Of a DNA stretch of 64,000 bases, positions 26,472 to 35,144 are shown piece after piece. Numbering within the stretch: the stretch's first letter is position 1; each line of letters opens with the position of its first letter. The translations under genes and the position numbers were made by a program. The stretch is from Bacillota bacterium (GTDB lineage Bacteria; Bacillota; Clostridia; Tissierellales; MES13), in contig VENA01000016.1 in the NCBI GenBank assembly GCA_009711785.1, positions 64,476 through 128,475 on the forward strand, in the 5' to 3' direction. Below the pieces are notes generated by a model. It was not told the DNA's origin. It ran no database searches and was given only the letters and a program-made list of their open reading frames with translations.

Positions 26472-28106
26472 CTATTCATACATCTTATCTATTTTATTTT
26501 GAAGATCTTCATTTTCTAAGAATTCATCAAATGTACCTTGATAATCGATTATACCCTTAGGAGTTATTTCTATAACCCTATTTGCAATAGTTTGAATAAA
26601 CTTATGGTCATGGGAGGTAAATAACATAGTACCTTTAAAGGCTATTAAACCATTATTAACAGCCTGTATAGATTCTAAATCTAAATGATTAGTTGGTTCA
26701 TCAAGTAATAACACGTTTGCTTTAGAAAGCATTAATTTAGAAAACATACATCTTACCTTTTCCCCTCCTGAAAGAACCGATGACTTTTTTAAAGGTTCTT
26801 GTTTAGAAAATAACATCTTACCTAAGAAACCTCTAATAAAGGTTTCTGATTTCTCTTCAGAGAATTGTCTTAACCAATCTACTAAATTTAAATCCACATC
26901 ATCAAAATATTTTGAATTATCCTTTGGTAAATAATCTCTTTTTGTTGTAACTCCCCATTTATAATCACCATTATCTGCCTCTATTTCACCCATTAATATT
27001 TTAAAAAGAGTCGTTTTAGCAACATCGTTTCTTCCAAGGATAATAATTTTATCACCTTTATTTACAGTAAATGAAATATCATTTAATACATTTACACCAT
27101 CAATATCCTTACTTATTTCATCTACAGTTAAAATATCCTTACCCGCTTCTCTTTCTGGATTAAATCCAACAAAGGGATATTGTCTTGAAGATGGCTTTAT
27201 ATCATCTATTGTAATTTTATCTAATAGTTTCTTTCTTGAAGTAGCTTGTTTAGCCTTTGAAGCATTCGAGCTAAATCTTGCTATAAAATTTTGAAGTTCT
27301 TTTACTTTTTCTTCCTTTTTCTTGTTTTGTTCCTTCATCATTTTTAAGGCAAGTTGACTAGACTCATACCAGAAATCATAGTTACCAACATATAATTTTG
27401 CTTTCCCATAATCTATATCAACCATATGTGTACATACTTTGTTTAGAAAATATCTATCATGGGATACTATAATAACTATCTTCTCATAATCTAATAAAAA
27501 GTCTTGTAACCAATTTATAGCTTTAAAATCTAAATGGTTAGTAGGCTCATCTAGTAAAAGTATATCAGGATCACCAAAAAGTGATTGAGCCAATAAAACT
27601 TTAACCTTTTGATTTGACTTTATTTCTTTCATACTTTTATAGTGTACATCCTTAGGTATCCCTAAACCCATTAGAAGTTTTTCTGCATTTACTTCTGCAT
27701 CCCAACCATCTAATTCAGCAAACTCTCCTTCTAATTTAGAAGCCTTAACTCCGTCTTCTTCACTGAAATCTTCCTTTTGATAAAGTGTTTCTTTTTCCTT
27801 AATTATTTCATATAATCTTTTATGTCCCATAATTACTGTGTCTAAAACAGTAAATTCATCAAATTCAAAATGATCTTGCTTTAATACTGCCAATCTCTCA
27901 CCTGGTGTGATTGATACATTTCCCTCATCTGAATCGATTTCTCCAGATAAAACCTTTAAAAAGGTTGACTTTCCTGCTCCATTTGCACCTATAACACCAT
28001 AACAATTCCCCGGTGTAAATTTTAAATTTACATCTTCAAATAGCTTCTTATCTCCAAATCTTAATCCTAATCCTGTAATTGTAATCAAATTTAGTTTGTT
28101 ATACAA
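26472..28106 (-). CDS. ABC-F ATPase, YkpA-like, with degenerate motifs
   Basis: A 544-residue twin-ATPase protein resembling B. subtilis YkpA along its whole length. Domain 1 has a normal Walker A (GANGAGKST, about 40) and Walker B (LLLDEPTNHLD), but its signature is IKSNQKVKV instead of LSGGQ. Domain 2 has an altered P-loop (GRNDVAKTT) and a normal LSGGEKVR signature. YkpA also departs from consensus at both places, so this is a family trait: one composite ATP site is probably weak. The start is TTG at 28106, about 12 nt after GAGGAGGAG. The leader contains a strong terminator hairpin, which suggests attenuation. topB follows. Confidence 0.88.
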   Translation of the reverse strand: MYNKLNLITITGLGLRFGDKKLFEDVNLKFTPGNCYGVIGANGAGKSTFLKVLSGEIDSDEGNVSITPGERLAVLKQDHFEFDEFTVLDTVIMGHKRLYEIIKEKETLYQKEDFSEEDGVKASKLEGEFAELDGWDAEVNAEKLLMGLGIPKDVHYKSMKEIKSNQKVKVLLAQSLFGDPDILLLDEPTNHLDFKAINWLQDFLLDYEKIVIIVSHDRYFLNKVCTHMVDIDYGKAKLYVGNYDFWYESSQLALKMMKEQNKKKEEKVKELQNFIARFSSNASKAKQATSRKKLLDKITIDDIKPSSRQYPFVGFNPEREAGKDILTVDEISKDIDGVNVLNDISFTVNKGDKIIILGRNDVAKTTLFKILMGEIEADNGDYKWGVTTKRDYLPKDNSKYFDDVDLNLVDWLRQFSEEKSETFIRGFLGKMLFSKQEPLKKSSVLSGGEKVRCMFSKLMLSKANVLLLDEPTNHLDLESIQAVNNGLIAFKGTMLFTSHDHKFIQTIANRVIEITPKGIIDYQGTFDEFLENEDLQNKIDKMYE

Positions 28107-28143
28107 CTCTTTGTATAACTCCTCCTCTCAAATTTTTACGCAC

Positions 28144-28168
28144 AAAAAAATGCACAGTAAATCTGTGC
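28144..28168 (-). terminator. Attenuator-like terminator in the ABC-F leader
   Basis: Minus-strand stem GCACAG/CTGTGC with a 5-nt loop and T7 directly after. No gene lies upstream on this strand, so it terminates only the ABC-F leader. A second GTGCG after the T-run could compete for pairing. Confidence 0.75.
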
Positions 28169-28189
28169 GTTTTAAATGTCACTCTAATA

Positions 28190-28218
28190 ATTATACACCT
28201 TTTTTAAAATTTTTTAAA
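28190..28218 (-). promoter_or_regulatory. Candidate promoter of the YkpA-like ABC-F gene
   Basis: A perfect TATAAT (28190-28195) with a weak TTTAAA (28213-28218) 17 nt upstream on the minus strand. Transcription would start near 28183, about 15 nt before the leader terminator stem. Confidence 0.55.
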
Positions 28219-28376
28219 TGTTTTTTAGCTACTTTCTTAGACTTTAAAAAACTAATATTTCCTTATAATTATTTTACACACTTTTAGTTTTGCTTTACAT
28301 AAAATTAAGTTTTATTTTGTTAACCCTTTAACTTCCTTTATTTACTTAACTTTAATTGTTTTTTAGCATTGTTTGG

Positions 28377-28405
28377 TTGACATAATGCATTTTAGTCTGT
28401 ATAAT
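28377..28405 (+). promoter_or_regulatory. Consensus sigma-A promoter of the SleB-like hydrolase gene
   Basis: TTGACA (28377-28382), 17 nt, TATAAT (28400-28405): both hexamers are perfect. The leader to the start codon is about 85 nt. Confidence 0.93.
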
Positions 28406-28496
28406 AATGTTTACGATATAAAAGTGATTATTATAAAATTAAAATATTTACATCTTTTTCCCTTAGAAATAAAACATAGGAAGGAGTTTTAATTTA

Positions 28497-29384
28497 ATGA
28501 ATTTAAAGTTAAAAACGTTTATTTCTACATGTTTATTTATTACTCTTTTACTTTTTTTTACTTCTAATGTATTTGCTGAATCTTATAATACATTAAAGTA
28601 TGGAAGTAGAGGTTATGAAGTTACTAAACTACAAAGAACACTTAACAATAAAGGCTTTTCAGTTGGAACTGTAGATGGTATTTATGGCTCGATGACTAAA
28701 AGGGGTGTAATTAATTTTCAAAAGACAAAAGGTCTTTTAATAGATGGTATTGCAGGTAATCAGACCCTTTCAGTCCTTTATACTTCCTATCATTTGTTAA
28801 AAGTTGGAAGTAAAGGTAGTGAAGTTTATAAACTTCAAAAGACACTAAACGATAAGGGTTTTTCAGCAGGAACAGTGGATGGAATTTATGGTTCTATAAC
28901 AAAAAGAGCAGTAATTAATTTTCAAAAGGCTAAAGGCTTAGCAGTTGATGGTATAGCTGGAAAAAACACTTTAACTACTTTATACAATTCACATGTTTCC
29001 CGCACTTCAAGAAATTCATCTAATGATTTATATTGGCTTTCAAGAATTATAAATGCTGAATCTGAAGGTGAACCTTATAAGGGTAAATTAGCAGTAGGTA
29101 ATGTAATTATAAATAGAGTAAACTCTAATGATTTTCCTAATACTATAAAGGGAGTTATCTTTGAATATTTTAATGGTATTCCTCAATTTAGTCCAGTTGA
29201 AGAAGGTACTATCTATAATACTCCATCAAAGGAAAGTATTCAGGCAGCGAAGGATGCGTTAAATTATAAAAGACCAGTTGGAGATGCAACTTACTTTTTT
29301 AACCCTAAAAAAGCAAGTGCTACTTGGATTGTAAATAACAAAACTTATTTAACACGTATTGGAGACCATGTATTTTATAAATAA
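28497..29384 (+). CDS. Secreted SleB-like cell-wall hydrolase with two peptidoglycan-binding domains
   Basis: A 295-residue secreted protein. It has a signal peptide (residues 1-27, cleavage probably after NVFA), then two PG_binding_1 repeats (about 33-90 and 102-160; each has LK.GS.G.EV..LQ..L…G and DGI.G). A C-terminal Hydrolase_2/SleB domain follows (about 178-295) with [18 protein letters not shown]. SleB-type enzymes are lytic transglycosylases of cortex or wall peptidoglycan. In spore formers such proteins are often germination enzymes, but the consensus vegetative promoter points to expression in growing cells. The start is ATG after an AGGAAGGAG site. It is monocistronic with a terminator. 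Confidence 0.9.
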   Translation: MNLKLKTFISTCLFITLLLFFTSNVFAESYNTLKYGSRGYEVTKLQRTLNNKGFSVGTVDGIYGSMTKRGVINFQKTKGLLIDGIAGNQTLSVLYTSYHLLKVGSKGSEVYKLQKTLNDKGFSAGTVDGIYGSITKRAVINFQKAKGLAVDGIAGKNTLTTLYNSHVSRTSRNSSNDLYWLSRIINAESEGEPYKGKLAVGNVIINRVNSNDFPNTIKGVIFEYFNGIPQFSPVEEGTIYNTPSKESIQAAKDALNYKRPVGDATYFFNPKKASATWIVNNKTYLTRIGDHVFYK

Positions 29385-29398
29385 GTTAATATCATCAT

Positions 29399-29423
29399 AA
29401 AAGACTCCTAAAAAGGAGTCTTT
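29399..29423. terminator. Bidirectional terminator between the hydrolase and glgP
   Basis: A perfect stem AAAAGACTCC/GGAGTCTTTT with a 5-nt loop; T-runs on both strands serve the two converging genes. Confidence 0.92.
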
Positions 29424-29433
29424 TATTATACTC

Positions 29434-31812
29434 TTATAAACCTTTACTATCTATATTCCATATATCCTTTGCATACTCTTTTATAGTTCTATCACTACTA
29501 AATTTACCTGAGTTGGCCATATTAATCCAACATTTTTTAGCCCACTTTATTCTATCCTTATAAGCTTTATTTATTTTATTATTAGCTTTTCTATAATCAT
29601 TAAAGTCTTTTAAAATAAAATAATGATCTGGTTTATGCCAGCTAGTTCCCTTTAATAACGAGTCATAAAGTTCTTTAAATAAACCTGTATTACCATCATC
29701 AAAAGTTCCATCTATTAATGTATCAACTACTCTTTTTAATCCTTTTACTTTACTATAATACTCATTAGGGTCATAATTATTATTTCTTTTCAATTTCTCT
29801 ATTTCTTCTACCTTTGCACCGAATATGAAATTATTATTTTCCCCGGCCTTTTCAACTATCTCAATATTAGCTCCATCATAAGTTCCTAAAGTTGGTGTTC
29901 CATTAAGCATAAATTTCATATTTCCTGTACCTGAAGCTTCTTTTCCAGCTGTAGAAATTTGTTCTGAAATATCAGCAGCTGGAAATAACTTCTCAGCATA
30001 TGATACTCTATAATTTTCTACAAATACTACCTTGATTTTTTTATTTACATCTTCATCATTATTAATTAAACTTGCTATTTCATTTATAAACTTTATAATT
30101 CCCTTAGCCCTATAATAGCCCGGTGCAGCCTTTGCACCGAAAATAAAAGTTTTTGCTAAAACATCCTTATTTTTGTTCTCTTTTAATCTAAAGTATAAAT
30201 CAAGTATATAAAATGCATTTAATAACTGTCTTTTATATTCATGTAATCTTTTAATATGGATATAAAAAATTGAATTAGTATTTATTTCTATCCCTTCTAC
30301 TTCTTTTATATAATCAGCTAATTGTTTTTTCTTTAGTTCTTTAATTCTTAAAAACCTTTTTAGTATTTTCTCATTATTTATATAACACTCTAACTTCTTT
30401 AATTTCGTTAAATCTTTTATCCAAGTTTCTGTTTCTAATAATTCAGTTATTAAATTAGATAATTCTTTATTACAAAGTCCTATCCACCTTCTTGGAGAAA
30501 TACCATTGGTTTTATTTTGAAACCTTTCAGGATATAACTTATACCAATTCTTTAATTCCTGTTTTTTTAATAAATTTGTATGAAGTTCAGCAACTCCATT
30601 AGTTGTATTACTGCCATAAATTGCTATAAAAGCCATATTTATTAAACCTTTAGATGAAATTTTCATACTATTAATAAGTTCGTCAGAATAACCTTTATTT
30701 TTAAGATTTTTTACTAATTCACTATCAATTCTTTTTATAATTTCATATATTCTTGGTAATAGTCTTTTAAATAAAGAAACTCTCCATGTCTCTAATGCTT
30801 CTGCTAATATTGTATGGTTAGTATATGAAAAAGTCTTTACAGTAATATCCCATGCTTTATTAAAATTTAAACCTTCCTTATCCATAAGTAATCTAATTAG
30901 TTCAGGAATCGATACCACTGGATGGGTATCATTTAGCTGTATAGCAATAAATTTAGGAAATTTAGTAAAATCACTATGTTCTTTTTTAAATCCCTTAATT
31001 ATATCCTGTAATGATGCAGAGGCTAGTAGATATTGTTGTTTTAACCTTAGTATTTTGCCTTCATCTTTTGAATCATTTGGATATAAAACCCTTGAAATAT
31101 TCTCCGCCCTATTTTTTTCATAAACTGCCTCATCATACTTTTGTTCATTGAATAAACTATAATCAAATTCCTTAATTGGTTCAGACTTCCACAATCTAAG
31201 TGTATTAATATTTTTAGTTTTATATCCTATTATAGGTATATCATATGGAACTGCTCTTACTTTACTATCACTAAATTCTATTATTTGTGAATCTTCTTCT
31301 CTCCTTATAGACCAAGGATTTCCGTTTTTTAACCAATTATCTGCTTCTTCAATTTGAAATCCATTGATAAACTTTTGTTTGAAAATTCCATATTCATACC
31401 TTATACCATAACCCATTACAGGTAAGTTTAATGTAGCACTAGAATCTAGAAAACAAGCTGCTAATCTTCCTAAACCTCCATTTCCTAAACCAGCATCTTC
31501 CTCTGACTTTTCAATTTCATTAATATCAATTTCTAAATCATTTAAAACATCCTCTAATTCATCATATATTCCTAAATTAATTAGATTATTTCCAAAAACT
31601 CTACCTATTAAAAATTCTGATGAAAAATAATAAGCCATTTTACCTTTTTCATAAATTTTATTACTCTCTTGCCAATTATCAATTATAAACTCCATTATAG
31701 CCTTAGAGATTGAATAATATTTTTCATGTAATAAGGCATTTTCTAAATTTTTTCCATATCTCATTTTTAGTATCTTTAAGATACTTTTTTTTAAATTTTC
31801 CCTTTCAAACAT
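29434..31812 (-). CDS. glgP: Glycogen/alpha-glucan phosphorylase
   Basis: A 792-residue GT35 phosphorylase. Family signatures include EDAGLGNGGLGRLAACFLDS (about 106-125), the phosphate/substrate site and the PLP-binding lysine in EASGTGNMKF (about 632). It releases glucose-1-phosphate from glycogen or maltodextrin in the cytoplasm. It is somewhat shorter than animal enzymes because the regulatory N-terminus is missing, as in most bacterial GlgP/MalP. It follows malQ by 11 nt in an operon, so the two probably degrade maltodextrins or stored glycogen together. Glycogen versus maltodextrin preference cannot be read from sequence. Confidence 0.93.
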   Translation of the reverse strand: MFERENLKKSILKILKMRYGKNLENALLHEKYYSISKAIMEFIIDNWQESNKIYEKGKMAYYFSSEFLIGRVFGNNLINLGIYDELEDVLNDLEIDINEIEKSEEDAGLGNGGLGRLAACFLDSSATLNLPVMGYGIRYEYGIFKQKFINGFQIEEADNWLKNGNPWSIRREEDSQIIEFSDSKVRAVPYDIPIIGYKTKNINTLRLWKSEPIKEFDYSLFNEQKYDEAVYEKNRAENISRVLYPNDSKDEGKILRLKQQYLLASASLQDIIKGFKKEHSDFTKFPKFIAIQLNDTHPVVSIPELIRLLMDKEGLNFNKAWDITVKTFSYTNHTILAEALETWRVSLFKRLLPRIYEIIKRIDSELVKNLKNKGYSDELINSMKISSKGLINMAFIAIYGSNTTNGVAELHTNLLKKQELKNWYKLYPERFQNKTNGISPRRWIGLCNKELSNLITELLETETWIKDLTKLKKLECYINNEKILKRFLRIKELKKKQLADYIKEVEGIEINTNSIFYIHIKRLHEYKRQLLNAFYILDLYFRLKENKNKDVLAKTFIFGAKAAPGYYRAKGIIKFINEIASLINNDEDVNKKIKVVFVENYRVSYAEKLFPAADISEQISTAGKEASGTGNMKFMLNGTPTLGTYDGANIEIVEKAGENNNFIFGAKVEEIEKLKRNNNYDPNEYYSKVKGLKRVVDTLIDGTFDDGNTGLFKELYDSLLKGTSWHKPDHYFILKDFNDYRKANNKINKAYKDRIKWAKKCWINMANSGKFSSDRTIKEYAKDIWNIDSKGL

Positions 31813-31823
31813 ATCTTTTACAC

Positions 31824-33302
31824 CTACCTTCCGTATAATCTAGTTATATGTTTTATCTTTTCTATAAGTTCATCGGTTAAATCTTCTTTTTTAACCCTCC
31901 ACTGCCAATTACCATTTAATGTTGATGGAGTATTCATTCTTGCTTTACTTTTCAAACCTAAGAAATCCTGCATTTGAGCTATGGCTATATTCCCAACAGA
32001 ACTCCAAACCCCCCTTATAAAGCCCCAATTGTATCCTTCTTTATAACTTAAATTAAGATAATCTATTGCAAAACTTATATCTTTTTTATTAGCAGTTTCA
32101 AACCATCCATTGATAGTATTATTATCATGGGTCCCTGTATATACAACACAATTTTTTTCATAGTTATGGGGTAAATAGTTATTTGTTTCCTTTGCATTGA
32201 ATGCAAACTGTAATACTTTCATACCAGGATATCCTGAATATTTTAATAACTCATAAGTATCTTTAGTTATAAATCCTAAATCCTCAGCAATAATATCTAA
32301 ATCACTAAAAGAATCTTTTAAACTATCTATAAATTTTTTTCCAGGTCCCTTTATCCAATGACCATTTTCTGCTGTTATATCTCCAAATGGTATTGACCAA
32401 TATGAATGAAAACCTCTAAAATGATCTATTCTTATAACATCATATAATTTTTTATTTCCCTTTATCCTTTCAATCCACCAGTCAAAATTTCTTTTTTCTA
32501 ATATATCCCATCTATACAATGGGTTTCCCCATAATTGTCCTGTCTCTGAAAATGAATCTGGAGGACAGCCAGACACATTAATCGGCATATTTTCTCCATC
32601 TAACATAAATATTTCACTATTTGCCCATGTGTCAACACTATCTACTGCTACATAAATAGGTATATCCCCAATTATTTTTATCCCTTTACTATTAGCATAT
32701 TTTTTCAGTTTATTCCACTGCTTAAAAAAAATATACTGTAAGAAGTTCCAATATTCCATTTCATCCTTTAATTCTTTTTTATATCTTTTTAGAGTTGATT
32801 TTTTTCTTAATTTTATATCTTTATCCCACATTATCCACGATTTTAGATTAAATTTATATTTTAAAGCCATAAAAAGTGAATAATCTTTTAACCAATTTTT
32901 ATTTTCCTCTTTAAAATTATTTATTTCTTCTTCATATCTATTTTTACAATTTTTATAAGCAATCTTTAATACATCCAATTTATTATTAAATATTTTTTTA
33001 TAATTAACCTTTTCTTTATAATGACCGAAATCTTTATTTTCTAAATCTTTTTTTACTAATAATCCTTCTTTTATTAATAAGTCAAAATCTATTAAATAAG
33101 GATTCCCTGCAAATGAAGATAATGCCATATACGGTGAATCACCAAAAGTTGTAGGCCCTAAAGGCAGTATTTGCCAGTAACTTTGTCCTGCTCTTTCTAA
33201 AAAGTCAACAAAATTATATGCTTCCTTTCCAAAGGTACCTATTCCATAAGGACTAGGTATACTTGTTATGTGCATTAAAATACCACTACCTCTATCTTTC
33301 AT
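31824..33302 (-). CDS. malQ: 4-alpha-glucanotransferase (amylomaltase)
   Basis: A 492-residue GH77 enzyme. The N-terminus (SGILMHITSIPSPYGIGTFG) is typical. The nucleophile lies in IRIDHFRGF (about 290), the acid in IAEDLG (about 339) and the third carboxylate in GTHDNNT. It transfers alpha-1,4-glucan segments between chains and frees glucose, feeding GlgP. The start is ATG behind GTGGGG. It is first in the malQ-glgP pair. The upstream gap has the tmRNA terminators but no promoter that I can assign with confidence. Confidence 0.93.
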   Translation of the reverse strand: MKDRGSGILMHITSIPSPYGIGTFGKEAYNFVDFLERAGQSYWQILPLGPTTFGDSPYMALSSFAGNPYLIDFDLLIKEGLLVKKDLENKDFGHYKEKVNYKKIFNNKLDVLKIAYKNCKNRYEEEINNFKEENKNWLKDYSLFMALKYKFNLKSWIMWDKDIKLRKKSTLKRYKKELKDEMEYWNFLQYIFFKQWNKLKKYANSKGIKIIGDIPIYVAVDSVDTWANSEIFMLDGENMPINVSGCPPDSFSETGQLWGNPLYRWDILEKRNFDWWIERIKGNKKLYDVIRIDHFRGFHSYWSIPFGDITAENGHWIKGPGKKFIDSLKDSFSDLDIIAEDLGFITKDTYELLKYSGYPGMKVLQFAFNAKETNNYLPHNYEKNCVVYTGTHDNNTINGWFETANKKDISFAIDYLNLSYKEGYNWGFIRGVWSSVGNIAIAQMQDFLGLKSKARMNTPSTLNGNWQWRVKKEDLTDELIEKIKHITRLYGR

Positions 33303-33403
33303 ACTATCCCCACTTATAATCTTTTATATCTTTAATAATAATTAAGCCTTATTAAATTTTATTCTATTAACCTAGAAAACTTTCTTATTAATAAAAAAAT
33401 CAT

Positions 33404-33428
33404 AAAAAATAACACCTATAAAGGTGTT
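33404..33428 (-). terminator. Second terminator behind the tmRNA gene
   Basis: Minus-strand stem AACACC/GGTGTT with a 6-nt loop and an AT6 tail. It backs up the T16 terminator about 30 nt upstream. Confidence 0.7.
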
Positions 33429-33454
33429 TAAAAATTACTTCTTAAATTTTACAT

Positions 33455-33508
33455 AAAAAAAAAAAAAAAATAAGCATATAGTCGCCATCTTGGTAACCTT
33501 ATGCTTTA
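33455..33508 (-). terminator. tmRNA terminator with a 16-nt T-run
   Basis: On the minus strand AAGCATAA and TTATGCTT-type arms (33499-33506 with 33471-33478) close a loop containing GGTTACC. An uninterrupted run of 16 T follows (33455-33470). Confidence 0.75.
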
Positions 33509-33530
33509 AATCGTAAATTCTCTTTTTATA

Positions 33531-33888
33531 TGGTGGAGGCGGTGGGAATCGAACCCACGTCCGAGAATACTTCGCCAAGAGCTTCTCCCGATACAGTTGT
33601 TATTTTAAATTTCGCCTTGTATGACGCCTAACAACGGGCTTCATACTCGACTATCCCCAATTATTCTACTCTAGGTCGGAGAAACCCTAAAGAAGTTCCC
33701 CACAGATTAATGACACTTACACTCTAACAGGTGGGACAGCTAGAGGAAGCGGCTGCTTTTATTAGGCAGCTAAAGCGTAATTTTCGTCTGCGTTTAACTT
33801 TAAGTGCTCAGCTATTTTACGTGGTACCAAGCGAAACCACGACCGGCTACTCCTGACTCTATATCCCCGTCGAAGCCTGTTCGCCCCC
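33531..33888 (-). ncRNA. ssrA: Transfer-messenger RNA
   Basis: A 358-nt tmRNA. The 5' end GGGGGCGAACAGGCTTCGACGGGG and the 3' end with the T-arm GTTCGATTCCC and CGCCTCCACCA form the tRNA-like acceptor (GGGGGCG with CGCCTCC). The tag frame (33762-33791) reads ADENYALAA then TAA TAA. The encoded CCA is present at 33531-33533. It lies 14 nt after smpB, its protein partner, and is probably co-transcribed and processed. It rescues stalled ribosomes and tags the peptide for proteolysis. Confidence 0.97.
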
Positions 33889-33902
33889 ATATTATTTAAT
33901 TA

Positions 33903-34367
33903 TTAATAATTATATTTCTCACTCATATGTCTACGCATTCTTCTCTGCGCGTCCTTTTTAGCTATATCCCTTCTCTTATCATATGTTTTCTTACCCTTAG
34001 CAATAGCAAGATCTATTTTAATCTTACCTCTTTTAAAATATACTTTTAAAGGTATCAATGAATATCCCTTCTGGGTAGTATAGCCAATTAACTTGCTTAT
34101 TTCTCTTTTATGAAGTAGTAGTTTTCTTGATCTTAAAGGATCTACATTATATCTATTTCCCTGTTTATAAGGACTTATATGCATACTATGGATAAATACT
34201 TCTCCATTATCAACCATAGCATAACTTTCCTTTAAACTTACTCTTCCCTGTCGTATTGATTTAACTTCTGTTCCTGTTAAAACAATACCTGCTTCTAAAG
34301 TATCCTCTATATGATAGTCATGCTTCGCTTTTTTATTTCTTTCTACTACTCTATTATTATTATCCAT
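33903..34367 (-). CDS. smpB: SsrA-binding protein SmpB
   Basis: A 154-residue SmpB, the normal length. Family marks are [42 protein letters not shown] and a basic C-terminal tail [20 protein letters not shown] that enters the ribosome mRNA path. I start at the ATG at 34367, which has GGTGATTA in front. A GTG ten codons upstream would give an unusual extension. It binds tmRNA, whose gene follows directly. It is part of an rnr, RCK_C protein and smpB run of genes on one strand. Confidence 0.95.
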   Translation of the reverse strand: MDNNNRVVERNKKAKHDYHIEDTLEAGIVLTGTEVKSIRQGRVSLKESYAMVDNGEVFIHSMHISPYKQGNRYNVDPLRSRKLLLHKREISKLIGYTTQKGYSLIPLKVYFKRGKIKIDLAIAKGKKTYDKRRDIAKKDAQRRMRRHMSEKYNY

Positions 34368-34436
34368 ATTAATCACCACATAGTCCTTTTTTACCACGTC
34401 TTTATATTATAGCAAAATAATTTGCAGTTGTCAAAA

Positions 34437-35117
34437 TTATTCTGTTGCATATTGTTTAACTATTAGTTTTTTCATATTCTCTAAATGACCATATACCAAT
34501 ACCTTATCTCCTTCTTTAAACTGAAAATTAACAGTAGGAAAGTGTAAAATATGTGAACCTCTATCAACATTTAAAACTTGTATATGTCTTTCAGATAATC
34601 CTGAATCTTTAAGAGTTTTACCTTCTAATATGCTACCTTCTTCAATTACAAATTCCATAACTCCATATTCATCATTTAATTTTAATACTTCCTCTACTGT
34701 TTTATACTTATTAACTTTTTTCATCCTTTTTAATAACTGCTTTTCTATAAACATCTCAAGCCTTCTTACTAACCATTTTTTTCTTATTAAAACCAGTGCT
34801 ATCAACATTACCAACATAACAATGACAGCTATATATACTAATCTATTATCATTTTGTAGTATATTAACAACTAAGCCTAATAATATAGCATATGTTACAT
34901 AACTAATTAACATTAGTGCCTGGGCTATTTTTCTTCTAGTTGGATGTTGAGATATTAACTCTGATTCTTTAGTTGTAAAACCTGTATTAGTTATTATTGA
35001 TATAACCTGAAATCTAGCTTTACTTATATCAAGACCTGTTAACTTTAAAGCAATTGATAATACCTCAACGACAAATGCCAGAATAATAAGTATTAATAAC
35101 CCTGTAACAACACTCAT
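34437..35117 (-). CDS. Membrane protein with a C-terminal RCK_C (TrkA-C) domain
   Basis: A 226-residue protein. Three membrane segments (about 3-25, 65-85, 92-110) precede a basic linker (113-140) and an RCK_C/TrkA-C ligand-binding domain (about 150-220: VIEEGSILEGKTLKDSGLSERHIQVL and FKEGDKVLVYG). RCK_C domains bind small ligands such as c-di-AMP or nucleotides and gate potassium or anion transport. The short membrane part here resembles no pore with a filter motif, so the transported species is unknown. It lies 24 nt after rnr and 69 nt before smpB. The start is ATG behind AGGGGG. Confidence 0.75.
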   Translation of the reverse strand: MSVVTGLLILIILAFVVEVLSIALKLTGLDISKARFQVISIITNTGFTTKESELISQHPTRRKIAQALMLISYVTYAILLGLVVNILQNDNRLVYIAVIVMLVMLIALVLIRKKWLVRRLEMFIEKQLLKRMKKVNKYKTVEEVLKLNDEYGVMEFVIEEGSILEGKTLKDSGLSERHIQVLNVDRGSHILHFPTVNFQFKEGDKVLVYGHLENMKKLIVKQYATE

Positions 35118-35144
35118 CAAATCCCCCTAAATTTAATATTTATA

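Noticed and set aside
33455..33470. Poly-A16 run as a possible repeat or assembly artefact
   Set aside because: On the minus strand it is the T-run directly behind the tmRNA terminator stem, which explains it.
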